Assembly: GCA_023416655.1 (NCBI GenBank) | Contig: JAEZHK010000030.1 | Location: forward strand, 1-57,703 | Length of the DNA: 57,703 nt | Direction of reading: 5' to 3' | Source of the DNA: Bacillota bacterium | GTDB lineage: Bacteria; Bacillota; Clostridia; Christensenellales; Aristaeellaceae | Shown: in pieces, positions 42,304 to 50,514 of the stretch | Layout: each line of letters begins with the position of its first letter | How positions within the stretch are numbered: position 1 is the stretch's first letter | The notes under the pieces: model-generated | Databases searched by the model: none | The model's input: the letters and a program-made list of their open reading frames with translations, nothing else | Told to the model about the DNA's origin: nothing | Position numbers and translations under genes: made by a program

Positions 42304-42486
42304 GGCGTTGAAAATCCGCAAGCGGCTTTTCAACGCGAAGGAGAGGCTGCGTGAGCCAAACACCTGCGGGATTTCCGGGCGGCTCACTGACCGAAGGAAT
42401 TGTTTCCACCACCAGTGTGCGCACTGGCTTACGGAAAGCGATTCCCGGCGCACAGGTCGCCGGGAACGAATTGATGGCACGACGAG
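42304..42486 (+). repeat. Four-hairpin dispersed element, copy D
   Basis: Starts on the base after the mreD stop. Hairpin 1 is the consensus GCGTTGAAAA..TTTTCAACGC with CCGC/GCGG inside; hairpin 2 GTGAGCC/GGCTCAC; hairpin 3 inner CCAGTG/CACTGG; hairpin 4 TTCCCGGCG/CGCCGGGAA. The gap before PBP2 (42304-42574) holds this copy and about 90 bases of unique sequence. Confidence 0.92.
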
Positions 42487-42574
42487 GTTTGTATGGCCTT
42501 TCGTTTTGCGCATATGCAAGCGAAGGGAACGAGGCCCGGATAGCAGGAATCCTGCGGGATCGCCTGCCGAATCC

Positions 42575-45070
42575 GTGGGCATTGACCCCGCGAAGGGAGG
42601 GATTTCCACGAAACCAACCATCAGCCGCTACATCGGCAGCATCGCGCTGATTCTTTTGATCTTTGCCGCGGTTTTCTTCAAGATGTACGACATGCTGGTC
42701 GCCAGCGGCGAGCAGTACGCCCAGCAGGCCGCCAGCAAGACCACCCGGTCCATCACGCTGACGGGCATGCGCGGCACCATCTACGACGCCAACATGACGC
42801 CGCTGGCCTACGACAAGCGCTCCTACAACGTGCAGTTCTACCGCGACCCGACGCTCTCTTCCGAGGAGAACCGCGCGGAGTACACCCAGGCCATCCTGAG
42901 CGCGATCCGGCTGATCGAGTCCAACGGCAAGAAGACGATCACCGGTTTCTGGCTGGAAAAGGGCGCGGACGGCAACTGGCACTTCAATACCGGCACCGAT
43001 AACCCCACCGTCGCCGCCAAGCGCGAGGAGCAGTGGCGCGCCAACTTCTACCTGACGGGCGTCCCGGAGGAGGAGCTGTTCGACCGGCTCTGCCAGAACT
43101 ACGCCATCCCCGGGGATCTATCCGACGAGGACAAGGTCAAGGTGCTGACCGTCTGGCAGCAGTCGCGCATGTACAACTACCTGTCCCAGCCAGTCACCAT
43201 CGCCTCCAACGTGGGCTTTGAGACGGTGTCCGAAATCGAGGTGCGCGGCAGCGACCTGCCCGGCATCACCATCCAGGAGGGCTCCACCCGCGTCTACCCC
43301 AAGAAGACGGTGGCCGCCCACACCATCGGCTACATCGCCAAGATCTCCGGCGACGCGGCGATGGAGGCCTACAAGGAGAAGGGCTACGCCAACGACGCGC
43401 TCGTGGGCCAGACCGGCATCGAGTACTCCATGGAGGACCAGCTGACCCCCTACATCGCCTACCGGCAGGGCAAGCGGGTGGTGGAGGTCAACAACCGCGG
43501 CAAGATCATCCGCGAGATTTCCTACGAGGCCCCGCTCGACGGCAACGATGTGATCCTGACCATCGACACGCAGTTGCAGGCCGAAATGGAGAAGAACCTA
43601 AAGAAGAACATCGAAAAGATCCGCGCCGAGCAGGAGGACCTGATCAATACCTACACCTGGAAGAAGAACAACCAGACGGAGCTGCGCAAGTACGCGGCCG
43701 CGGGCAAGGAGATCCAGACCGCCCAGACCGGCGCGATGATCGCCATCGACCCGCACACCGGCAAGGTGCTGGCGATGGCCAGCTACCCCGGGTTTGACCT
43801 CAGCATGTTCTCCGAGGGCGTCGACCCGGCGGTGTGGAACGAGCTGGTCTCCGACGCGCGGAACCCGCTGTACAACCGCGTCGTGTCCACCCGCGATACC
43901 CCCGGTTCCATCTTCAAGCTCGTCACCGCGCTCGGCGCGCTGATGGAGGGCGACCTGACGCTGGACGAGACGATCACCGACAAAGGTCCGTTCAGGCTCA
44001 CCGACTCGTCCTACCAGCCCAGCTGCTGGGTTGCGCCGGGCGACCGCTGGAAGCACTCCAACCAGACGGTGATCGAGGGCATCAAGAACAGTTGCAATTT
44101 CTTCTTCTTCACCGTAAGCTACCGGATGGGTTCCGAAAAGCTGACCAAGTGGGGGGCGCTGTTGGGCCTGACGAGCCGCACCGGCATCGAGGTGCCCAAC
44201 GAGACCACCAGCTTCGTCGGCAACCAGCTGATGCTCTATGACGCCGACCGCGCCATCGACAGGCAGTACACCTCGAAGCCCATCTTCTCCGCCTCCATGA
44301 TCAAGAAGGCGCTCAAGCGCATCGGCGAGGACCGGGCCATCGAGTACGACGAGGAGCGCATGGACCAGGTGACCAAGAAGCTGCTGGACGTCGTCGTCAC
44401 GGAGGGCAACAAGGACACATGGCCGGGCAAGATCCAGAGGATCCTGCTGGAGGACATGAACCTGCCCAGCCGCTACATTTCGAACAACTTCCTGGTCAAC
44501 GAGTTCTTCTACTACATCAACGACCTGCGCTGGACCTCTAACGAGACCATCATGGCGTCCATCGGCCAGTCCATCACCCAGGTGACCCCGGCGGCCATCT
44601 CCCGATACGTGGCGGCCATCTGCAACGGCGGCACCGTCTTCGACCTGCACGTCCTGGACAAGGTGGTCTCGCCCAGCGGCAGCCTGATCCTTCAGAAGGA
44701 GCCCACGGTGGTCAATCACATCACCGGCGCCAAGAGCTACCTGGCCGCCATCCAGGAAGGCATGAAGGAAGTGACCTCGGTCGAGAACGACGGCACAGCG
44801 GCCGCCTACTTCTCGAAGTCCCGCTACAAGATCGCCGCCAAGACCGGCACCGCCCAGAGGACGAAACTGGACGTTGAGAACAACTCCTGGCTCGTCAGCT
44901 ACGCCCCCTACGACTCCGACCCGCAAATCGTGGTCATCTCCTACATCCAGAACGGTTACGCCGGCGCGAAATCCGCCCCGGGCGTGATCAAGACCATCGA
45001 GTACTTCCTGGACAGCCGGAAGAAGTCCGACACCGCCACCGTCCCCGTGACGGACCGGCTGGCTGAGTGA
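42575..45070 (+). CDS. mrdA: Penicillin-binding protein 2 (elongasome class B PBP)
   Basis: About 831 residues from GTG 42575; the true start may be later. One membrane helix (IGSIALILLIFAAVFF), a PBP dimerisation region, then the transpeptidase: catalytic serine in TPGSIFKLVT, SxN in IKNSCNFFFF and KTG in IAAKTGTAQR. It cross-links glycan during elongation with RodA. Start problem: the best RBS, AAGGGAGGG at 42593-42601, is followed by ATT (42602) and ACG (42608) but no ATG/GTG/TTG; GTG 42575 lacks an RBS. The frame is also open back through the repeat, which is not coding. Confidence 0.9.
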   Translation: MGIDPAKGGISTKPTISRYIGSIALILLIFAAVFFKMYDMLVASGEQYAQQAASKTTRSITLTGMRGTIYDANMTPLAYDKRSYNVQFYRDPTLSSEENRAEYTQAILSAIRLIESNGKKTITGFWLEKGADGNWHFNTGTDNPTVAAKREEQWRANFYLTGVPEEELFDRLCQNYAIPGDLSDEDKVKVLTVWQQSRMYNYLSQPVTIASNVGFETVSEIEVRGSDLPGITIQEGSTRVYPKKTVAAHTIGYIAKISGDAAMEAYKEKGYANDALVGQTGIEYSMEDQLTPYIAYRQGKRVVEVNNRGKIIREISYEAPLDGNDVILTIDTQLQAEMEKNLKKNIEKIRAEQEDLINTYTWKKNNQTELRKYAAAGKEIQTAQTGAMIAIDPHTGKVLAMASYPGFDLSMFSEGVDPAVWNELVSDARNPLYNRVVSTRDTPGSIFKLVTALGALMEGDLTLDETITDKGPFRLTDSSYQPSCWVAPGDRWKHSNQTVIEGIKNSCNFFFFTVSYRMGSEKLTKWGALLGLTSRTGIEVPNETTSFVGNQLMLYDADRAIDRQYTSKPIFSASMIKKALKRIGEDRAIEYDEERMDQVTKKLLDVVVTEGNKDTWPGKIQRILLEDMNLPSRYISNNFLVNEFFYYINDLRWTSNETIMASIGQSITQVTPAAISRYVAAICNGGTVFDLHVLDKVVSPSGSLILQKEPTVVNHITGAKSYLAAIQEGMKEVTSVENDGTAAAYFSKSRYKIAAKTGTAQRTKLDVENNSWLVSYAPYDSDPQIVVISYIQNGYAGAKSAPGVIKTIEYFLDSRKKSDTATVPVTDRLAE

Positions 45071-45081
45071 CGGGGGCGGCA

Positions 45082-45861
45082 ATGGGACAGTCGCTTGTGA
45101 TCACATCCGGCAAGGGCGGCTCGGGGAAGTCGACCATCACCCTCAACCTGGGCGCGGCGCTGGCCGTGTCCGGGCGGAGCGTCGTACTGGTGGACATGGA
45201 CATGGGCATGCGCTCGCTGGACATCCTGTGCGGGCTTGAAAACCGCATCGTCTACGACCTGGCCGACGTAGCCGACGGCATCTGCCGGGTCAAGCAGGCC
45301 ATCGTCAAGCACCCCGCGGTGCCGAACCTTTCGCTGATCAGCGCGGCGCAGACCCGGGGAAGCGACGCGCTGTCGCCCCTTCGGTCCCGCGAGGTGATGG
45401 ACGAGCTCAAGGAGCGCTTCGACCTGGTGCTGATCGACTGCCCCGCCGGCGTGGGCCGCGGCTTTCGCAATGCCGCTTCGGGCGCGGACCGCGCGCTGAT
45501 CGTGTCGCTGACCGATCCGGTGTCCCTGCGGGACGCCGAGCGGGTCGCGGGGCTATTGCAGCGGCACGACATCCTCCGGCCGGAACTGGCGTTCAACCGC
45601 GTCCGGCCAGTGCGTGGGCGCGTGGGCGAAAGCCTCATGCTGGATTACGCAAACCAGCTGAACCTGCCGCTGGTCGGGCTGATCCCGGAGGACGAACACC
45701 TGGCGTTCGCGACGCCCGAAAAGCCCGCCGCGCTGGGGAAGTCGCCGGGCGGACTTGCAATCCAGGAACTGTCTCGCCGCTTGATGGGCGAGGACCTGCC
45801 GCTCACGCCGCCGAGGCGCGAACGGCTCATCAAACGCATTGCGAGGGCGATTTTCTTATGA
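45082..45861 (+). CDS. minD: Septum site-determining ATPase MinD
   Basis: 259 residues. Deviant Walker A TSGKGGSGKSTITLNLGAAL, switch region VVLVDMDMGMRSLD, Walker B VLIDCPAGVGRGF, and a C-terminal amphipathic helix (RLIKRIARAIFL) like the MinD membrane-targeting sequence. ATG 45082 gives the standard MGQSLVITSGKGG; a GTG at 45067 overlapping the PBP2 stop may couple translation. No minC or minE is next to it. It overlaps rodA by four bases. Role in placing the division site is inferred from the family. Confidence 0.9.
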   Translation: MGQSLVITSGKGGSGKSTITLNLGAALAVSGRSVVLVDMDMGMRSLDILCGLENRIVYDLADVADGICRVKQAIVKHPAVPNLSLISAAQTRGSDALSPLRSREVMDELKERFDLVLIDCPAGVGRGFRNAASGADRALIVSLTDPVSLRDAERVAGLLQRHDILRPELAFNRVRPVRGRVGESLMLDYANQLNLPLVGLIPEDEHLAFATPEKPAALGKSPGGLAIQELSRRLMGEDLPLTPPRRERLIKRIARAIFL

Positions 45862-47132
45862 CGGCAAGAAGCATCCCAAGCGCGCGGGAGAGGGCCACGC
45901 CGCAGCGCTTCAAGCGCATCACAAAGCTGATCCAGGCCAACCGGTTCAACACGCACATGATGCGCTCGTTCGACTGGTCGTTCTTCATCCTGGTCATGGC
46001 GATCGCGCTGTTTGGCGTCGTGTGCATCTTCAGCGCCACCGCGACGCCCATGGATACGCAGCCAAAGTCGGTTATTGAGATGCTGTCCACCCAGCCCCTC
46101 GCCTACGCCCGGCTTCAGATCCTATGGATCATGGCGGGCCTGATGCTGATGGCGGCGATGGTGTACTTGGACTACGAGCACCTGTCCAAGTGGGCCAACA
46201 TCATCTACTGGGCGAACATCGCGCTGCTCTTCGTGGTGCTCTTCATGGAGAAAGGGCGCGGCAATATGGCGGGCTGGTTCCGCTGGGGCACGGACGCCAA
46301 CCGCACCTTGCAGCCCGCGGAATTCGGCAAGCTCGCCATCATCATCGCGCTGGCGAAGCTGTTCTCGGGCAGGCAGAAGCCCATCACCACCTTGGCGGAG
46401 CTGGTGCCGGTGCTGGTCTACGTGGGCCTGCCGCTGGTTTTGATCGTGCTGCAGCCCGACGTGGGCACGGCGCTGGTGTACATGGTCATCTTCGCGGTGA
46501 TGCTGTTCGCGTCGGGCACCCATTACAAGCTGATCATCGGCTTGATCTGCGTGGCGGTGCTGCTCATGGTGCCGGTTTGGTACTACATGAACACGTCCGA
46601 GAGCGACTTCCGCGCCAACCGCTTCCGCGTCTGGCTGGACCCGACGCTGGACAACTCCGGCGCGGGCATGCAGATGGCCAACGCCCGCATCGCGCTGGGC
46701 TCGGGTGGCCTCAGGGGCAAGGGCCTGTTCTCGGTGGGCAGCTTCGCCTCGCTCAACTACATCCCCGACGACCACACCGACTTCATCTTCGCCATCGTGT
46801 GCGAGACGTTCGGCTTCATCGGCGCGGCGGTCATGGTAAGCGCGATGGTTGTGATGCTCCTTCGGATGGTGTTCATGAGCATGCGCGCCGCGGACGCCTT
46901 CGGCACTTACGTGATCCTGGGCGTGATGGCCATGATGACGTTCCACATCGTGGAGAACATCGGCATGGTCATCGGCCTTCTGCCGGTCACGGGCATCCCG
47001 CTGCCGTTCGTCAGTTACGGCGGATCGAACCTTCTGACCAACATGATGGGCCTGGGCATCGTGCTGGGCATCTCGATGCGCTCGAAGGACCGAACGCGTG
47101 TCGCGCGGCCGAGGATGACCGCAAGGCTATAG
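45858..47132 (+). CDS. rodA: Rod-shape SEDS glycosyltransferase RodA
   Basis: 424 residues with about ten membrane segments. TLQPAEFGKLAIIIALAK and GLLPVTGIPLPFVSYGGSNLL are the SEDS signatures; DYEHLSKWANIIYW and ARIALGSGGLRGKGL are also typical. The N-terminal cytoplasmic tail (~40 residues) is longer than usual and basic. Its position after mreBCD-PBP2-minD identifies it as RodA rather than FtsW. The ATG overlaps the minD stop. A repeat copy begins three bases after its stop. Confidence 0.94.
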   Translation: MTARSIPSARERATPQRFKRITKLIQANRFNTHMMRSFDWSFFILVMAIALFGVVCIFSATATPMDTQPKSVIEMLSTQPLAYARLQILWIMAGLMLMAAMVYLDYEHLSKWANIIYWANIALLFVVLFMEKGRGNMAGWFRWGTDANRTLQPAEFGKLAIIIALAKLFSGRQKPITTLAELVPVLVYVGLPLVLIVLQPDVGTALVYMVIFAVMLFASGTHYKLIIGLICVAVLLMVPVWYYMNTSESDFRANRFRVWLDPTLDNSGAGMQMANARIALGSGGLRGKGLFSVGSFASLNYIPDDHTDFIFAIVCETFGFIGAAVMVSAMVVMLLRMVFMSMRAADAFGTYVILGVMAMMTFHIVENIGMVIGLLPVTGIPLPFVSYGGSNLLTNMMGLGIVLGISMRSKDRTRVARPRMTARL

Positions 47133-47134
47133 CA

Positions 47135-47318
47135 GGGCGTTGAAAACCCGCAAGCGGCTTTTCAACGCATGGGAGGAACGGTGCGAGCCTAAAATTCTCT
47201 GGAATTTCCGGGCGGCCCGCTGACGGAAGGTATTGTTTCCTCCACCAGTGTGCGCTACTTTCTATGGAAACCGATTCCCGGCGCGCTGGTCGCCGGGAAC
47301 GATTCATAAGGTCGGAAA
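47135..47318 (+). repeat. Four-hairpin dispersed element, copy E
   Basis: Follows the rodA stop. Hairpin 1 is consensus; hairpin 2 is GCGAGCC with GGCCCGC, one mismatch; hairpin 3 keeps the outer GTTTCC/GGAAAC but its inner right arm has decayed (CCAGTGTGCGCTACTTT); hairpin 4 TTCCCGGCG/CGCCGGGAA is intact. Confidence 0.9.
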
Positions 47319-47324
47319 GCGCCG

Positions 47325-47360
47325 CCACCGCGGTCGTCGGGAACGATTGATAGACAGATG
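47325..47360 (+). repeat. Partial duplicate of the element's 3' end
   Basis: GGTCGTCGGGAACGATTGATA near 47332-47352 nearly repeats the end of copy E (GGTCGCCGGGAACGATTCATA near 47289-47309). It looks like a tandem duplication or a remnant of a ninth copy. The rest of the 47319-47481 gap shows nothing recognisable apart from the RBS of the kinase gene. Confidence 0.65.
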
Positions 47361-47481
47361 GGCATGGCGGCAATCTGAGCGGCCAGCTCGCGGGCGCGGG
47401 CAGGCCGCCGAACTGTAGCCGGCGCTTTATCCCGGTAATCCGAAAAACCGCGCATCAAAGTCTGGATTGGGGGAATATCGC

Positions 47482-48408
47482 TTGATCACCGCCGTCGGAC
47501 TCAACCTTTCGATCGACCGGACCATCGAGCTTGGGCGGCTGATCCCCTACGGCACCAACCGCGCGCTTTCGACCCGCCTCGACCCGGGCGGGAAGGCGGT
47601 CAACGTGGCGCTGATGGCGGCGAGGTTGGGCGCGAAGGCGGCCATCACCGGCTTCTTGCGCGAGGAGAACGCCCGGTTCTTCCTGGACAAGCTGGAAGTC
47701 GGCGGCGTGGAGGCGGACTTCCACACGCTGCCCGGCGCCATGCGCGTCAACCTGAAGGCGCTGGACCGGGAAGCGGGCGCGGTGACCGAATTCAACGAGT
47801 CCGGTGCGCCGGTCTCGCCGGAGGATCTCGAAAACGTCGCCCAAAAGGTCTCGGCGCGCGCGGAAAAGGGCGGTTGGCTGGTCCTGACCGGCTCGCTTCC
47901 GCCCGGCTGCCCCAAGGACTTCTATCTCCGGTTGATCCGGGCCGCGGGCGGGTGCAGCGTGGCGCTCGACGCCGACGGCGAGGCGCTGGCGCTGGCGATA
48001 GAGGGGAAGCCGCGGCTGGTCAAGCCCAACCGGAAGGAGCTGGAGGGGCTGACCGGACGGACCATGGAGACGATAGACGATGTGCGCCGGGGCGCGATGG
48101 CGCTGACCGAGCGGGGCGTGGAGATTGCGGTGGTGTCGCTGGGCGAAAAGGGCGCGCTGGCGGTGGGGCGCGGGGAATGCCTGTTCGCGGAGCCGCCGGA
48201 TGTTCCCGTCCGATCGACGGTGGGCGCGGGCGACGCGATGGTGGCGGGCCTCACGGCGGCGCTTGAACAGGGCGCGGACCTTTATACTGCGCTTCGGACG
48301 GCCGTCGCGGCGGCGGGCGCCGCGGTGGGTACCCCGGGCACACAAGCGGCACCGCTGGAGTTTTACCAGCATATATATGAAACAATAACAATTCAGAAGG
48401 TGATGTAA
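47482..48408 (+). CDS. PfkB-family sugar kinase, 1-phosphofructokinase type
   Basis: 308 residues. Opens ITAVGLNLSIDRTIEL (usual NPSID is NLSID here), RLDPGGKAVNVALMAARLGA, VLTGSLPPGCP, KPNRKELEGLTG and the catalytic anion-hole motif STVGAGDAMVAGL. This set matches 1-phosphofructokinase / tagatose-6-phosphate kinase. No fru PTS gene adjoins it, so the substrate is uncertain. Start is probably TTG 47482 with GGGGGA eight bases before; TTG 47467 is in frame too. Followed by homoserine dehydrogenase with no gap. Confidence 0.85.
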   Translation: MITAVGLNLSIDRTIELGRLIPYGTNRALSTRLDPGGKAVNVALMAARLGAKAAITGFLREENARFFLDKLEVGGVEADFHTLPGAMRVNLKALDREAGAVTEFNESGAPVSPEDLENVAQKVSARAEKGGWLVLTGSLPPGCPKDFYLRLIRAAGGCSVALDADGEALALAIEGKPRLVKPNRKELEGLTGRTMETIDDVRRGAMALTERGVEIAVVSLGEKGALAVGRGECLFAEPPDVPVRSTVGAGDAMVAGLTAALEQGADLYTALRTAVAAAGAAVGTPGTQAAPLEFYQHIYETITIQKVM

Positions 48409-49461
48409 ATGACGGGCGTTGCGATTATGGGGTGCGGCACGGTCGGTTCGGGTGCGATGAAAATGCTGACGGATGATGCGGGGAACATTTCGCGCTCGGC
48501 GGGGCGAAAAATCGCGCTAACGAGCGTACTGGATGTCCGGCCGGTGGCCGTCCCCCCGGGCGTCACCCAGGCGGCGTCATTGGACGCGGCGCTGGAAAAC
48601 ACCGACACGCGGATTTTTGTCGAATCCATCGGCGGCCTGGGCGTCGCCTATGAAATGACCCGGCGCGCGCTCTCGGCCGGCCGCCATGTGGTGACCTCCA
48701 ACAAGGAGCTGGTGGCGGAGCGCGGCGACGAGTTGAACGCGCTGGCGGCGCAGCACGGCGTGATGTACCGCTACGAGGCTTCGGTGGGCGGCGGTGTGCC
48801 GGTGATCCGGCCCATCAACACCTGCCTTTCGGGCAACCGCTTGGAGCGGATCGACGGCATCGTCAACGGCAGCACCAACTACCTTCTGACCCGGATGGAA
48901 AAGTCGGGCCTCAGCTTCCCCGCGGCGCTGGGCGAGGCAAAGCTCCTGGGCTACGTGGAGGGCAATCCGGACGCCGACCTCGAGGGCTGGGACGCCCGCA
49001 GGAAGCTCGCGATCCTTAGCAATACCGCCTTCGGCTCGAAGTTCTCCGATGACAAGAAGATCCCGACCACCGGCATCAAGTCGATCACCGAGGCGGACTT
49101 TGAGCGCGCCCATGCGCTGGGTGGCACCATCAAGTTGATCGCCCACGCGCGCCGCGTCGGCGACGGCTGGACGGGTTGGGTTTCCCCGGCGTTTGTGCCC
49201 TGGGGCCACATGCTCTCCACCGTGAACGACGTGTACAACGGCATCCTCGTCACCGGCGACTTCATCGGCGACGCGATGTTCTACGGCCGAGGCGCGGGCT
49301 CCCTGCCCACCGCCAGCGCCATCGTCGGCGACATCATCGAAATCGCGCGGGCGATCGACCGGCCACTCCTCTCTGCCGCCTGGGACAATGTGCCGGAATT
49401 CCTGCCGGAAGATCAGCCCCAATACGCCTGGGAGGACACGTTCATCCAAACGCTGGCGTAG
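48409..49461 (+). CDS. hom: Homoserine dehydrogenase without ACT domain
   Basis: 350 residues. Rossmann motif VAIMGCGTVGSGAMKML, VTSNKELVAERGDEL, EASVGGGVPVIRP and GIVNGSTNYLLTRM with the catalytic lysine region (DARRKLAILS) identify it. It reduces aspartate semialdehyde to homoserine in threonine/methionine synthesis. Most Firmicutes enzymes carry a C-terminal ACT domain (about 80 residues) for threonine feedback; this one stops at the end of the catalytic core, and the TAG lies inside hairpin 1 of repeat copy F. Feedback control by ACT is therefore absent. Confidence 0.92.
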   Translation: MTGVAIMGCGTVGSGAMKMLTDDAGNISRSAGRKIALTSVLDVRPVAVPPGVTQAASLDAALENTDTRIFVESIGGLGVAYEMTRRALSAGRHVVTSNKELVAERGDELNALAAQHGVMYRYEASVGGGVPVIRPINTCLSGNRLERIDGIVNGSTNYLLTRMEKSGLSFPAALGEAKLLGYVEGNPDADLEGWDARRKLAILSNTAFGSKFSDDKKIPTTGIKSITEADFERAHALGGTIKLIAHARRVGDGWTGWVSPAFVPWGHMLSTVNDVYNGILVTGDFIGDAMFYGRGAGSLPTASAIVGDIIEIARAIDRPLLSAAWDNVPEFLPEDQPQYAWEDTFIQTLA

Positions 49462-49640
49462 AAAATCCGCTTTGCGGCTTTTCTACGCGAAGGGAAAAAT
49501 TTGCGTGAGCCTGAAATCCTGCGGGATTTCCGGGCGGCTCCCTGACTGAAGGAAATGTTTCCTCCACCAGTGTGCGCACTGGTTATGGAAACTGCGTTCC
49601 CGGCGCGCGGGTCGCCGGGAACGAATTGAAAGTACGACGG
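49456..49640 (+). repeat. Four-hairpin dispersed element, copy F
   Basis: Overlaps the last codons of hom: hairpin 1 is GCGTAGAAAA..TTTTCTACGC with loop CCGC-TTT-GCGG, so the stop TAG is in its left arm and the right arm carries the matching CTA. Hairpin 2 is GTGAGCC/GGCTCCC (one mismatch); hairpin 3 CCAGTG/CACTGG; hairpin 4 GTTCCCGGCG/CGCCGGGAAC is perfect. The gap 49462-49771 holds this copy and about 130 bases with no recognisable feature before the RBS. Confidence 0.92.
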
Positions 49641-49771
49641 TGTAGCTTACGCGTGTGCATTCGACGCGGCGAGGCTTGTCCTGCCGGATTTCCGAAAAGA
49701 ATGCGCGCTGCCGCCCGCGGTCATACAGGCTTGTCCCTCCTCATAGGCATGCGGGGGAGGGGGGACACGCC

Positions 49772-50455
49772 ATGGGCGAGCGCATCCAAAGCGGCGGGTA
49801 TTTTTGGGATGGCGGCAAGGACAGCTGCCTCGTGCTTCCCGGCCTTTCCGGCGCTGAAAAAGCGCGGCGGCTGGGCGATGAAATTCATCAATCGGGTTTT
49901 TCCGTGTCAATGCCGCATCTCACCTATTGCCTTGAAACTTCGGACAACCTGCCGCCGTCCAACTGGAGTACCTGGCTGGACGACGCCCGTGAAGCGTATA
50001 CCCGCCTCAACCGGAAGATGGCCTCGGTCGCCGTGGCTGGCATCGGCCTGGGCGGCGCGCTCGCGCTGGTGCTTGCGGCGGAGTACCCCGTTTCGGCGGT
50101 CGTCGCGATCGCCCCGACGCTGCGCATGCCGGGCATGCTGGGGTTTTGGGGCCCTCCGCCCGACTGTGAAGGGGGGACGGGTATCCGCATGCGCGACATC
50201 CGGGCCGTGGCCCGGCTCGCGCGGCGAAGCCTCTTCGCGGTGGTCGCGCCTGCGCTGATCGTGGAGCCTGTAAAGGGCGGCTTCGTCCATCCCGGCAGCG
50301 CGACCCGGGCCTACGCGGACGTGTCGTCCCGGGAAAAGCGGATCGAGTGGCTGGAAAAGACCCGGCGGGAATTCCCCGGCGACGCGGAATTCAAGCAGGC
50401 GCTGGCCGCGATCCGGGATCATCTGCGCCCCTCAAGCGACCAAAAGCGCTTGTAA
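49772..50455 (+). CDS. Alpha/beta hydrolase-like protein lacking the nucleophile serine
   Basis: 227 residues resembling Est30-type carboxylesterases: CLVLPGLSGAEKARRLGDEI early, then a nucleophile-elbow segment AGIGLGGALALVLAAEYPV. The usual GxSxG reads GIGLG, with glycine at residue 92 where serine is expected (codon GGC at 50045). The later Asp and His positions also seem lost (VEPVKGGFVHP, no GH motif). It is therefore unlikely to be a standard esterase. ATG 49772 has GGGGGAGGGG before it. A promoter for the next gene overlaps its 3' end. Confidence 0.72.
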   Translation: MGERIQSGGYFWDGGKDSCLVLPGLSGAEKARRLGDEIHQSGFSVSMPHLTYCLETSDNLPPSNWSTWLDDAREAYTRLNRKMASVAVAGIGLGGALALVLAAEYPVSAVVAIAPTLRMPGMLGFWGPPPDCEGGTGIRMRDIRAVARLARRSLFAVVAPALIVEPVKGGFVHPGSATRAYADVSSREKRIEWLEKTRREFPGDAEFKQALAAIRDHLRPSSDQKRL

Positions 50456-50477
50456 ACCAGAGAAAAACCTGTATAAT
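50450..50477 (+). promoter_or_regulatory. Promoter of the parvulin lipoprotein gene
   Basis: TTGTAA at 50450-50455 and TATAAT at 50472-50477 with a 16-base spacer. The start codon follows 38 bases later with GGAAGG before it. Confidence 0.75.
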
Positions 50478-50514
50478 GAAACTGAAGCATGTGGATTTGA
50501 AAGGAAGGTAACCG

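Noticed and set aside
42308..42574. Coding extension of PBP2 through repeat copy D
   Set aside because: The repeat is a structured non-coding element present at eight sites; the extra residues (such as EPNTCGISGRL) recur only because the repeat recurs, in different frames.
43598..45082. Long minus-strand open frame opposite PBP2
   Set aside because: Shadow of the PBP2 codon pattern; Val/Asp/Gly/Arg-rich composition typical of antisense frames in GC-rich DNA.
13306..49640. CRISPR array
   Set aside because: The recurring elements are long, dispersed and lack regular spacers; no cas genes are present.
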